Positions 12,740-24,607 of a DNA stretch of 64,000 nucleotides are shown piece after piece. Position numbers and translations under genes: made by a program. Below the pieces are notes generated by a model. The model searched no databases. It worked only from the letters and a program-made list of their open reading frames with translations, and was not told where the DNA came from. The DNA lies in NCBI GenBank assembly GCA_963971405.1, contig OZ020484.1, positions 37,098,770-37,162,769 of the forward strand. Direction: 5' to 3'. The stretch comes from Psococerastis gibbosa (Eukaryota; Arthropoda; Insecta; Psocodea; Psocidae). The first letter of the stretch is position 1. Each line of letters opens with the position of its first letter.

Positions 12740-13252
12740 AACCGGTACGAGTGGACCCGTACATGCTTTCTTATTTATAAATTAGGATAGGTACTGTAAT
12801 AGTTCCAAGGTAAATAAATAATTATCATAGATTATCATAGGGTTAAATTTCGATTTTCATTATCATAAAGCACTGAATTGATCAATGGGACGATTGCATA
12901 GTCAAGAATGGGCAGACCAATATACAATAATACGATATAACACAGTAATAGTAGTGGCAGGGTATGCTCCGCTATGCATTGCCGCATTAGGGTATGAATT
13001 ATCCATAAAATCTTCAAAAAATAATTTTTATTCAAAACCAAATTGAACACCTAAAACATACTTGAAGTAAGACCGCAGAAAAATGAGTTTTAAGTCATTT
13101 TTCATGAAAATAGTCTTTTATTTTTTTACATTTCGTAAAAACCACTTTTTTGGGTTCCTGGGACTTGAAAACGTGCAAATCCACTGAAACCAAAATTTCG
13201 AACATCCTTATATACTTCCTATACTATATATTCTTCCTATAAATAGAAGAGC
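12740..13252 (+). repeat. Dispersed repeat family A, copy 3
   Basis: Left end CCGGTACGAGTGGACCCG and ACATGCTTTC, then GGTTAAATTTCG, the CACTGAATTGATCAATGGGA block and GTTTTTACATTTCG-type right half. Belongs to the subfamily without the G-run (also copies 1 and 8). Confidence 0.7.
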
Positions 13253-14587
13253 AAAACTGGTAAAACTCAGGTACACTAGGTACTATAATTTTAACAATTA
13301 AGTGTCTTTTATGCAAATACTGTATTGTGTAAGAAAACAGCAAATTTTTATTGATTTCATTATCAATGAGGACCGCGAGTATGGCATCAACCAAAGGTTG
13401 ATGCTGCGGCTATACGGTTAGCCAACCAGATGCAAACATTTTAATATGCTGTGGAGCGTTGGATCAACGATATAAAAATACAAATTTAATAGAAGAATCG
13501 TGCTGCAACAAGCTGATTGGGAGTTGGCATTCAAGGTCGCTCCCACCTCTAGATAATTGCGGATCATCCACCTTAGGACTGGAGGCTCATCTCACACTCC
13601 AGGACCGATTCTAGGGACACTCACACAACTACATACTTGCATTTGGACTGATGGGTCGCGGTCGATGGGACGTTTCGTCTACAACTGCGGTAGATTTTCC
13701 GCAGATGGAATGTTGTGCGTCACAAGTCGGAAATCAACACAGGCTAGTCGTGAAGGCTGTGGGCTGAAGCTATGAATGTCTTTGAATGTACATTTCAGAA
13801 CATTGTGTGTCGTGCAAAATATTTACATCATTTTATGTGGGCTGACAAATAAAACCGGTAGATCGCGCGTTATCATACAAGGAAGGGGTTTTATTGGTAC
13901 CCTAGGGCCAGACCCTCCATGGCCTCCACGTTCAGATACACCGGAGGCAACCTTTCAAGTAATAGTTTCCAATACTATGCTGTTATCAACATCTGTGTTC
14001 AGAATTGTTTTAACAGGTTTGGCTGTTGTTGGTAGGCGTTCCATTCCCTCACTAACTCCCATGGATATTTGCCTGCTCCGACAGGATTGGCAAACTTGAA
14101 TCAGCTATAATAGATAGTGGCTCTGTAACTAGGAGGGCACAATGAGCATCAGCATTGAAGACCATACTAACTGTTAAAATGCATATAAAGACAATTAACA
14201 ATTCAGCACATACTGTTGGGCCAGGCATTGAAACAATCGAAACACCGAGTTTGTTTAATTTCATTAATGCATGCTTATGGAAGTATTGGAATACAGTACA
14301 GGCAAATTCGGTCCCGAAATGATTTGATATAATGGTGTGGCAGGTCTAGATATACAATTTTGTAGACACCTGCATCGTTATTCGCTGCAGCTACCAAGGA
14401 CAACTTTCAATGGTTTCAATAATTATAGGTAGCTCATCACTTATTCCCGCATGTGAACCTGCCCAGACCCCTCGCCTTGAGGCAAGCCAATGTCCGAGTC
14501 ATTATGCTAAGCCGGCTACATTATCCAATGCTGTATAACCAGCAAACAGTCCCACCAGCAGCCCAATCATGACGATTTCGGATTATT
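13253..14587. other. Intergenic, no gene recognised
   Basis: Two adjacent plus-strand frames (13557-13775 and 13776-14099) have GC-richer composition than their surroundings and could be a decayed transposase or retroelement fragment, but I see no DDE, RT or integrase motif. A perfect 9-bp stem with 3-nt loop (GCATCAACC / GGTTGATGC) lies near 13385. Confidence 0.45.
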
Positions 14588-15113
14588 GCTTTCCAATTTA
14601 TACGTAGTATAAGGAAAGCTTTGTGATGGTCGGAATTTTCGATTCCGAGATTTCAACGGATTTACACGTTTTCAGGTCCCAGGAACCCAAAAAAGTGGTT
14701 TTTACGAAATGTCTGTCTGTTAATCGATTTCCGGGCAAACTACTCGGTGGATTTGTGTTAAATTGGACATGTAGGTTCACAAAAATCATACCTCCGGACC
14801 ATTTTATTTTATTTCGGGCTAACTCAATTTGGGGGGGTTTTATTTTCAAAAAACTCCAAAAAAACGTCTAAAAAAATTATTTCTCAAAAACGGCACCAAC
14901 GATTTCTGTTAAATTTACATATATTCTAGTCGTTATTAACGTTGATAAAATGCGGGGGGTCGCTTACTCCTTGATAGTTTGCTTCTGGGAGTAAAAAAAA
15001 ATATAGATAACTTAATTTTAATGAAAAATGACTAAAAAATAATTTTTCTGCGAAACCTTTCTATCGATGATTTCTACCTTCAGGCATGTTTTAGGTGTTT
15101 AATTTATCAAATG
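14588..15113 (-). repeat. Dispersed repeat family A, copy 4
   Basis: Minus orientation. Starts at the family terminus GCTTTCCAATTTATACG and runs through GATTTCAACGGATTTACACG to the CTTCAGGCATGTTTTAGG block. It lacks the left half. It faces copy 5, so two copies lie in opposite orientation about 230 bp apart. Confidence 0.75.
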
Positions 15114-15343
15114 TTTTTGCACTCATCTGTTTAAAACAATTCAATAAACACCGGTATTAAAAAATCCCAAATCACCATGATCGAGCGGTGTCGGTGTCTA
15201 GGTTAATGATGGAACATTAGCATCCGGGCTGATGTGCCTTAGTCTGAGACCGTATTTCCAAGCATTTGTTCAACATCTGCGGTCGAAACCTATAAAATAG
15301 TGACACTACCTCAAATGCGTCAAATATTGGATACAACATAAAG

Positions 15344-16152
15344 ACCCGGTCCGAGTTTACTCGAACATGCTTTCCAATTTATTAAAATTAGTAGATAGAG
15401 AAAATAAGCAATTTCATGGTAAATAATTTTCCTATGGTTAAATTTCCGATATCTCGGGGGGGGGGGGGGGGTGTCCACCTGACGTCACTGGAGGTGAGGT
15501 AAATTCTAGACAGGTCAGACCAACACATTACCACACAGCAATACTGGCAGGCACGCAATGCATTTGAGGGTGAATTTTCTATCATTAAAAAAAAAAAAAA
15601 AAACATTTTTTTTACAAAACCAAATACTTTTCTGGGAAAGCAACCTGTCCGGTTTCGTTACTCAATTTAACACCTAAAACATACTTGAAGGTAGAAATCA
15701 TCGATAGAAAGGTTTCGCAGAAATATTATTTTTTAGTCATTTTTCATTAAAATTTAGTTATTTTTATTTTTTTACCCCCAAAAGCAACCTATCAAGGGGC
15801 AAGCGACCCCACGCATTTCGTTAACATTAATAACGACTACAATATATGCGAATTTAAAAGAAATCGTTGGAGCCGTTTTTGAGAAATAATTTTTTTAGAC
15901 TTTTTTTTTAGTTTTTTGAGAATAAAACCCCCCAAGTTATGATGATTTTTGTGAACCTACATGCCGAATTTCATCAAAATCGACCGAGTAGTTTGCCCGG
16001 AAATCGATGCAAAGACAGACAGACAGACATTTCGTAAAAAAAACTTTTTTGGGTTCCTGGGACCATAAAACGTGTAAATCCGTTGAAATCTCGGAATCGA
16101 ACATTTCGACCGTCACAAAGCTTTCCTTATACTACGTAGAAATTGGAAAGCA
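15344..16152 (+). repeat. Dispersed repeat family A, full-length copy 5
   Basis: About 809 bp. Left end CCGGTCCGAGTTTACTCG then CATGCTTTCCAATTTAT; right end ATAGAAATTGGAAAGCAATA-type, making a terminal inverted repeat of about 15 bp. Contains a run of G followed by TGTCCACCTGACGTCACTGG, shared with copy 9 but absent from copies 1, 3 and 8. No coding capacity, so a non-autonomous DNA transposon is the best guess. Confidence 0.75.
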
Positions 16153-16774
16153 ATAATTTCTATTTTATATTATTATGGAGGGTAAACTCATTGATGCAAG
16201 CAAAAACGTCACAGCTAGAAATGATTTGGACCAACTGACATGTACGGAGATGACCCTGCACGTGCACGTGTAAGGTAGTGACCTTCACCTTGCTTTGCCT
16301 AATCATTGACTTGAGAAATAACAAACTAAATGACCATCCGTGCCGTGACTATGAGATGCAATACAAGAGATCAATCTACTTCTCTCTGAAATGAAACAAC
16401 ATTCAGCCTACAAGGAGTAAAATTGACATTTATTAATATGAAATTTTGATATCAAAACTGACTAAAAAGAGTTTGAAAAATTTAAAATAAGAAATTCTCC
16501 TGAACTATGTTTTTCAACAAATTTTAAGCCGTATCGGCGATAATTCAGCGTGTGAATTGCGATTGGCTAATGGTCTCACTATTATTATTTCTTACAGTAT
16601 TTCAATAGATGAAGGGTTGCATTTGAATTGAGGAAAATCAGGGGAAAGTTGATCAAACTTACGCCAAAGTAACCGAGCACAGCTCGGCCTTCTGGAGTCC
16701 TCATACGAAGCTTTAACCAGAAGGAAAAGTACGTACTGTACGTACAAGCAGTTAGTAAAGACTTTTACTATTAA
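16153..16774. other. Intergenic, nothing recognised
   Basis: No ORF, repeat family or RNA gene could be supported here. Confidence 0.5.
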
Positions 16775-16848
16775 CTACACTGCGAAGCGGGGTCGGTAAT
16801 TTTAGGAAATCTCCTTATACCTTATAGCCAGAGCCAAAAGGGATTTCT
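16775..16848 (-). repeat. Repeat family B, copy 1
   Basis: The complement reads AAATCCCTTTTGGCTCTGGC then an AGGAGATTT block and CGACCCCGCTTCGC. It matches the plus-strand copies at 26308-26365 and 53022-53105. Confidence 0.55.
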
Positions 16849-16849
16849 T

Positions 16850-17123
16850 TGGTACTTTTTTTCATTAAAATTGAGCCTTTCTTATTTTTTTACCCCCAGA
16901 ACCAAAATGATTGTATGATTTTTGTGAACCTACATGCCAAATTTCATCAAAATCCACTGGGTAGTTTGCCCGCAAATCGACGAACCGACAGACAGACATT
17001 TCGAAAAAAACACTTTTCTGGATTCCTGGGACCTGAAAACGTTTCAATCCACTGAAATCCCGAAATCGATAATTTAGATCAGCTTTTCTTATATTGTACT
17101 ATTGTACGTATAAATAGGAAAAC
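16850..17123 (+). repeat. Dispersed repeat family A, copy 6
   Basis: Right half only: CCCCCAGAACCAAAATGA, AAATTTCATCAAAATCC, GACAGACATTTCGAAAAAA and a weak right end (ATAAATAGGAAAACAATAAA). It lies about 300 bp upstream of the IDUA start codon. Confidence 0.7.
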
Positions 17124-17427
17124 AATAAATCAATGTGCGAATGTGAAGCTTTGTTAGGAAAGATTTAAAGACTGTCTCTCGCCCAATGGTGAGTTGTAAC
17201 ACTGGAGTCATTCGAAGAGGGGCTTATTAGAGGTCAACGGCAACAGAACAGTGCTTATCAGAGCGAGTCAATAAATCTCTAATCGTAAATGCCAACAGCT
17301 TTTTCCCTTCCATGTCCGAGTGAAGTGATTTTCAATAAACAGTTTAACCTACGCATGGGCTTACGTTACCTATTTGAGACAGAGCTGTGAGATTCAAGTT
17401 GACAAACCATTCAAAAAAGGTAATGCC

Positions 17428-20400
17428 ATGTTCTCTGCAATGCGATGGGGACTGTTTTTGGTCCTAACGGTAAAAATGTCAATTGCCACAACCTTCTTAT
17501 TGGATTACACTAGAACGACCGATCCGCGAGACTCAAGAATTCTTAATAAATTTTGGACTAGTACAGGGTTAAGGTAAGTAAACTACGCGACACGTAACAT
17601 AACAATTAAAAAAAAAAAAAAAAAAAAAAAAATATGAAAGTGTATTCTAAGATTGGATTTCTCGCCTATATTTCTCTTTCATTTTAACGAGAGTAAACTT
17701 AATAACACTATTTTCTAATTCCCACCAATAATGAACTTTAGGTTGTGTTGTCACACAGCTTTGGGTGCTGCTCACACTAATTAACGCGACTGTATGGCGT
17801 TAACGTTAAGTTACATAAGAATGAACAGAAAGATGTGACGAACATTCAAGGCAAACAGTAAGTTAATACGTATACCTATGTCAGTCAAGCCAAATCCAAA
17901 GAAGAATCAAACTATATTCGCGCCAAGAAAAGGCAGCAGTTACGGTGATGTACATTATACAGTAGTTGAATGAATATATTTTAATACAATACAATGCAAC
18001 AATACAACAACAATTTATAAACATCACGCCACTGGGCAAATGCCCGAGTGTGGCCTACATCCGTTACCACAACGAAATACTATATATCAGTAAAAGTTTG
18101 CTAGCTAGGCTACAATAAAATTATACTCATGTTTAATTTTGTTTTTCGCACATATTACTGTAGCAGCACTGTATACAACTGTATATTGTTATAAGTCGAC
18201 TTAAGATATTGAAATAATCAGTATAAATACAATACATTGTTAATTTGTGTGTAACTTTATTATTAATGAAATGTTTCAGTCCTGAACCGGGCGAGGCGAA
18301 GCATTACTTACTGTCAAAGGATATGGAGATGAATTTAGCATTGTTGGGTGCAGTGCCTCACAAAGGTCTGACGCACGTTCGAATACATTGGCTTTTGGAT
18401 TTGGTAACGAATAGTCCTAACAGGTAGGTACTGTAATAATAGGATCTTATGATCATTTTTACACATGTGCAGTATAGAAATGAACCTACAATAGTAACGG
18501 CTTGGGTGAGAAATACGAGATGTGTAAGTAGGTTTCAAGCTCATGAGACTAACATTGTAGCAACATTGAAATTTACTCAGAAATAAGCAGGCCTGCCAGA
18601 CACAATTTTCACAATCAAACCAGAACAACTATTTTCTAGAGTCACTATTTATCCTACCCGAGGCACAGGATAACTTTAATTGCCCTCTCGATTTCAATTG
18701 TCAAGCAGATGATCCCAAAATCCTGTCCTCTAGAATATTGACATTAACATGGTAACATATACTGTATATTGACCAACCTAATATTAATGACATAATTGTA
18801 GCACTAAAATAGGTCGCCGCAACCAATGTAACAATCCTCTCATACATTTTATATATATATATTAATAATAACTGTCCAAAGGATACCGAGGATTTATACT
18901 TTCAGTAATGGCACAACAATCCCCACTAACTACAACTTCACAGATCTGGACCGCCTTCTGAACATTTTGCACCAGAATGATCTTTTACCAGGTTTCGAGT
19001 TAATGGGCAGTCCATCGAATTTAAGGAATCTGTTCACCCAAATCACTGAATGGAAGAAATTCCTTAGTATACTAATTGACAGATATATCGGTGAGTGAAA
19101 CCTTTACAGGCAATGGCACAGATTTTCAAATTATAACAATAGCGAGTAGCAATGTCTGCACCGTTCATGACGAGGGTCTCAATTTAGGGAGAAATTTCGA
19201 ACACACCCTCGTAGTTACGGCAATGTAGAATAATTTAAAAAAGGTAATGCAAAAGCTGCGAATGGTGTTATCGGAATGGGGCCACTGACAAGTACTCAAT
19301 AAAGAAAAATTAAAAACAATACAATCATCTAACAATAATATTAATTTGTTTTCGCAGAGATGTTTGGCGAAGCATACGTCAAAGCATGGCGATTTGAATC
19401 TCTTAACGAACCCGACCTACAGCAGTACAATCTGTGGAACCTCACCTTGCCTCAATACATCGACTATGTACAAGCTTCAGCAATGATTTTAAACAAGTAA
19501 TATTGCCTTGTTAATTTTCACAGTTCAATGGCAAAGGAATCCATACAATTAAATTATTTTTAGACGCATTCAATAGGAGGATAGTACATGGAAGAATGTA
19601 GGCATCAGTCGCAATACAAATACCTATTGTCCCTCTATGTGCTGATTAATCATTACATCATATATTGTAGTTAGTAGATTATTGAAATTGATAGAATAGT
19701 TGCAAGAAAAAAACCGAAAAATCAAAATTCATCATCTTATCAGCTTATTATATTACATCAGCTTATTAGTAGACTCCGACAAATTTGATAAAAGTAAGAG
19801 TAGCACTATTTCCTACATGATATGTCTATATTTTCAGATACAATTTAAAACTCTGGGGTCCTGCGGGTCTCTTCAAGACCGCAAAGCAACACCCTCGATG
19901 TTGGGGCCTACTTAAAGCTTGCAACGACGGTACCTGCCCAATTTCTGTTTTGTCATTTCACAAGAAAGGTGACGCAAGAGCAAGTCAGATTGTCAATGGT
20001 TCAGAATCACTATTACAACAATTTAGATCAAAATTTCCAAACCTTGGACGTCTTCCCATAGCAAACAAGTAAGGACCTCAATACTCCATCAAAATTTTAA
20101 TGAAGCGTCTGTCGTTACGCTTTTCAGTAATTCAGCAAGTTTGCACCGTGAGAAGCTAAGCCAAGCAGATAAGCTGCCAAAATCAACGAGTAATTAACAC
20201 AGTAAATTTACCACCTAGTATTATACGAAAAAATTTACTACCTATACTTCGACATTTTAAAACGTTTCGTTTGAAACACATCAGCGGGCAGAGAGCTTAG
20301 ATTTGTAGGCAGCGTTAAGAATAATAAGATTTAAAACTAAAGTCCACGTCTGAACTAGACCACACTTCCGGAGTTCTGGTGAAGTACCTGGTGATACTGA

Positions 20401-23400
20401 ACGTTGCTGTCGTACAATTGAAACCTCACAAGAAATAATCCTTGTAATGGCTAAAGAAAAATGCAGTATCAATCATCTGTTTTAACAAATTATTGTAGCG
20501 AGCACACATTTTTGCAATATATTTCCCAAAAAAGGTTGCAGTATGTTGTGTATAAGAACACACGCTTATGTACTGCACCTAAATTACATAGGCAGGTATC
20601 TGTTTCACTAGCGAGGCAGATGTACTAACGGGATGGTGGAAAAGTGAAAAGTGGCGAGCTGACGTTCGATATGCCGCAGCAGTAGTTCAAACAATTATAG
20701 GATTCGTCGATTTGGAACACCGGAGAGGCATACAACTCGCAGCCATTAGCAACGACAATGGATTCCTCAGTTACAGCCCGTACTATTGGACTCAACGCAC
20801 TTTATTTGCAAGGTAGGCTCTAAACAACGAAGGAAGCTTAGGTTAATCACCAATATTGAAGTCGCTGGAACTTGGGAATAATTGGACTAAAAATTGTTGA
20901 AAAAAAGAACAGAGAGAACATTTTCTCACTTTGCAATCCATATAGGTTCTCTGGCTTATGTACAGTATAATGGATAATGACCTAAAACAAAACGTCAGTG
21001 CCTGTGACGGGGCAGCGCAGTGTTGGTAAACAAGCCAATACATCATGGCGTCTGTTGATCCCAAGCTTGCTGTACTGTATTAATATAGTTTAATTAATAC
21101 TATTAACTGATTAGTGATAGGCTACTAATTACTTTTCAGTGCCGAGGTACTCACTTTAATTTATTAAGAAAATGACCTGCTGGTTATGAATGATAATAAC
21201 ACCAGAAAATATAATAACATTAGGAATGTGGTATAGCTCAATGTTAATGGAACAACGCGACGAAACAACGTAGGCAAAGAAATTCAATATTTGTCACCCT
21301 TAGCAACGTCTTAGGTTACCATTAAACTAACTACTCTTGAGAGTAATTTTCAGGATGCAGATGAACAATTCACAGTCAAGCCATATTCAACTTCTGAACA
21401 AACCGGTCTATTCCGCCATGAATCTGCTGTCGTTACTGAGTACTAACATCAACTATCTCTTATATGAGCCAGGCGAACCAGGGTGGGTCTAACGGCATTT
21501 AGTAAGTTCTTCACGTAGGAACTGGGGCACACGGACAATGAAATTAACAAAAAAGGCGGCAATGCAAACCGTGTATCATACGAGTACTGTTTTTTGGCCA
21601 TACTATGGTCGAGATATATGACAGCAAATGGGTTGAAGTAGAGAGGCGATTACCAGCATAGTACTCAGCGATAGTAGGGTAATGTACGAAGACAGGCCCC
21701 TGTCTAAGGCTACGTTCAAATTTCCGTGAATTAGTTACTTGTTATAGTCTACGCAAAATGAGAAAAGTATGGACATGGAATGTTTTGATCCTGTGCAACA
21801 CTGTAAAAATATTCCTTGCACCATTTTGTGTTATAGTCCACGCAAAATGAGATTAGTATGGACATGGAATGTTTTGATCCTGTGCAACACTGTAAAAATA
21901 TTCTTTGCACAATTTTTGTTATGCCTTGCATCCAATGCAAAAAGGTAACCCAAAATGGTGCAAGGAATATTTTTACAGTGTTGTACAGGATCAAAACATT
22001 CCATGTCCATGCTTTTCTCATTTTGCGTGGACTATACCTTGTTGCATTGGATGCAAAGCATAACAAAAATTGTGCAAAGAATATTTTTACAGTGTTGCAC
22101 AGGATCAAAACATTCCATGTCCATACTTTTCTTATTTTGCGTGGACTATACATGAAGACGGAATTAAACAATGTCACTCATCAGATTGAGGGTCATCAGA
22201 CCAACTTACTACAACTATAGCTACACCCAATTCGGTGAGCGTCGTTTGCAAACATGGAAAGAAAAATTAATTACTTATTGGCAAAAAGGAGCTTCTGCAA
22301 CTATAATAATAAAATATATAAACTCTTTGGGCCAGATTCTGCGCTATTGCGACGTTTGAGGACAGCCAGATAAGTATCCTTCTAACTATAGCGCATGACG
22401 CAGTAACTACCAAAGCACGACACAAGAAATTTCAGGTTAATACCAAAATTAAGCTACCCCAACTTGCAGAGGCACGACAAGGGATAGTATACCTATTGGA
22501 TAACAGAGTCACCAATCCAGCCAAAATATGGCGTAAAGCAGGTTCACCGCCTTTCCCAACAAAGCCGTTGCAGCATCGGATGCGGCGACATGGGGTAAGT
22601 TGGGAGCGCCGTAATATTTACCCAAGCCAAGATCTTGGAAATAAAATCTGTCAGACATGCATTTTAAATCTTTGAAGTACTGAGTATTAATATTTCATAC
22701 ATATTCGTTGCAATCAATTCCATGATATCTAATGTAGATTTTTAGGTAGCAGTAAAGAAATGTCTCAAAAAGCCTGAATTTATGGCAATTATATAGATCA
22801 ATAAGAAACCAATTTAAATTTAGGAATTGCAGAAAGCTTTGAAGGTTTTGAACAAAGTTCGAGAAATGTATTTTATACTTTTATAATAGCGCAACACCCT
22901 TACTTTTTAAAGTTCAACTAGTGCGAGAGCAGGGCGTACTGTACACTCCTGACTCTGCATTTTCGGTATACCAATTAAAACCAATGAAACGGGCTACAGT
23001 AGAAGGTTGTCGCAGTTCGCTTGACACCCTGTATACGTAGTCAAGTCTGCGACTCACGCAGGCAATAACGAGTATACTTGATAAACATTTCAATTCGATC
23101 CTTCCGTAAAGTAGAAGATTCTATGAATAACAGAAACTTTGCTATTGTAATCAGGGAATACACGAGTTGGAAAATGTAACGGTTGCCCCATCGCAGAGAT
23201 ACATTGATTTGGCATTGACACTTCATATACCCTCGGTGGTACTCATCAATATTTGCGATTGTACTCAGCCCAAGTTAGGACCCGTGAGTCAACTCCGCTA
23301 CATCAACGTTACTGAAAATGAGATAATACTAATATGGAAGAATCACCATATAGGCTCAAGGTAAATTTTCACCTGACTGTACACATTTGACATTTCCTTC

Positions 23401-24116
23401 CAATCTAGTGTATTACTAATCAAAAGATTGGCTTTAGCCTATGGCATATTCCACGCTCTAAAACGAAAAAAACAATTCAACAAGTCTATAAGGACAATTA
23501 AAAACTTCGCAATTAAAAACTTCGAGACCTTCGTTTTAAATATCGATTTTAATGCGCTGTCCTCCCTACTCGACACAATCAAGTAGTTATAACCGAAATT
23601 AGAGGTTATAGTAAAAAGTCCAGTTTTTTTTTAAAATATCTATTTCGGTTATAACGAGGAGGTTACCTCTTCAACCAAAGTTAATTTAATACCAGTGTTA
23701 TATATACCTAAAAACACTGCAATATTATTATCAAGTAGTTGGCCTTTGTTCCTAATGATTACAATTAGAATGCATGGCGTAAATTGAATGTATGGGCTTT
23801 CTTCAAGGTGTTTGTTGACTTATGAGGTGGCATTTCGTAAGCATGGGAGCAACGAATTTCAAGAAATATCTTCACATTATTCATTTGTTAATTCATTCCA
23901 ATTCGATGGATGCATACCGCCAATAGCAGGTAATAAATAAATTGATATATTTCGGTCCCAGTGTTAGTACAATACAAAATAGTGAATTTATCCCAAATAC
24001 TTCCAGGTGACGGCAGTTGCTGTAGAATGGAGAGTGACATAAAAGGAGAATACAAAGTAACGCCAATTCATTATTGCCACAAAAAGGGGCGTCCAGCTAC
24101 AATTACAGTATACTGA
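17428..24116 (+). CDS. IDUA: Alpha-L-iduronidase
   Basis: Lysosomal glycoside hydrolase family 39 enzyme that removes terminal iduronate from dermatan and heparan sulfate. Eleven exons: 17428-17573, 18280-18423, 18906-19090, 19358-19496, 19838-20068, 20612-20812, 21354-21482, 22336-22594, 23155-23360, 23808-23929, 24007-24116, all GT-AG and phase-consistent, give 623 residues (human about 653). The first ATG starts a signal peptide (MFSAMRWGLFLVLTV). Family landmarks: GAVPHKGLTHVRIHWLL, LLPGFELMGSPS, acid/base Glu in SLNEPD, WGLLKACNDG, nucleophile Glu in NEADVLTGWW, NGFLSYSPYYWTQRTL, then the beta-sandwich and C-terminal fibronectin-like part (YLLDNRVTNPAKIWRKAG, HIGSRCLLTYEVAF). Upstream in-frame residues lack an ATG and were left out. 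Start of exon 8 (after TTTGGGCCAG) is the least certain junction. Converges with COX15, 491 bp between the stop codons. A foldback lies in intron 7. Confidence 0.94.
17950..18080 (-). repeat. Possible LINE or SINE 3' tail
   Basis: In IDUA intron 1. The complement has GCCACACTCGGGCATTTGCC and ends in irregular TATTG repeats, resembling a 3' end with a microsatellite tail. Weakly supported. Confidence 0.3.
21743..22150. repeat. Foldback element with F-F-R-R units
   Basis: Lies in IDUA intron 7. Two direct copies of a roughly 90-100 bp unit (from TAGTCYACGCAAAATGAG through GGACATGGAATGTTTTGATC to ATATTCYTTGCAC) occur at about 21745-21915. Two inverted copies of the same unit follow at about 21955-22150, ending at GCGTGGACTATA. 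The mirrored arms would form a hairpin of about 190 bp per arm. Open frames here are artefacts of the repeated units. Confidence 0.85.
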
Positions 24117-24159
24117 TATCGAATGCCATTGCGGCCGGATTATTAATATTGTAGAAAAT

Positions 24160-24265
24160 ATATATCCACCCTAAAACGGGCCTAGCCCATAGGGAAATGC
24201 TTAAACTTGTAACTGTATTACTGTACTGGGATATTAAAATTGATTGATTGATATCACCAGCCGAA
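24160..24265 (+). repeat. Possible CR1/L2-type LINE 3' tail
   Basis: GGGCCTAGCCCATAGGGAAA followed about 50 bp later by ATTGATTGATTGAT. CR1/L2-group elements often end in such a tandem tail. It would supply the IDUA 3' UTR; ATTAAA near 24233 could act as poly(A) signal. Only a tail is visible, so this is tentative. Confidence 0.4.
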
Positions 24266-24607
24266 GTTTACTCAACTCGACCTCACGTCATTGATTCCTG
24301 TACCCATGCCAGATTTTTCGCGAAGAAAATGTTTCATAATGACTTAGCCATTTCTCTTGTTCTCAGAAGATCCTTCTCACAGTTTTTCAGTTTTTAGCTG
24401 TGTTGAAATTGCTTTTCATGTGTTAGCGGGCCTTGCCATCCAAGGACCAAGCCATTGGATATACAGTTTTACGGTCTTTTTCCTTGACTAAAACGTACAA
24501 TTCAATAAATTCATTCCATGCTACATTTTAAATAACAAATATTGTATGTAAGTAGCAGTAGCATACTTACCGCAAGAAAACTGTTTAACACTGTCGGTAG
24601 AAATCGC

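Noticed and set aside
21745-22150. CRISPR-like or satellite repeat array
   Set aside because: Units occur in two orientations without spacers and lie in an animal intron; this is a foldback element.
21749-22220. Proteins from the overlapping 142-, 120- and 66-residue frames
   Set aside because: The frames on both strands arise from the same inverted units and have no family features.
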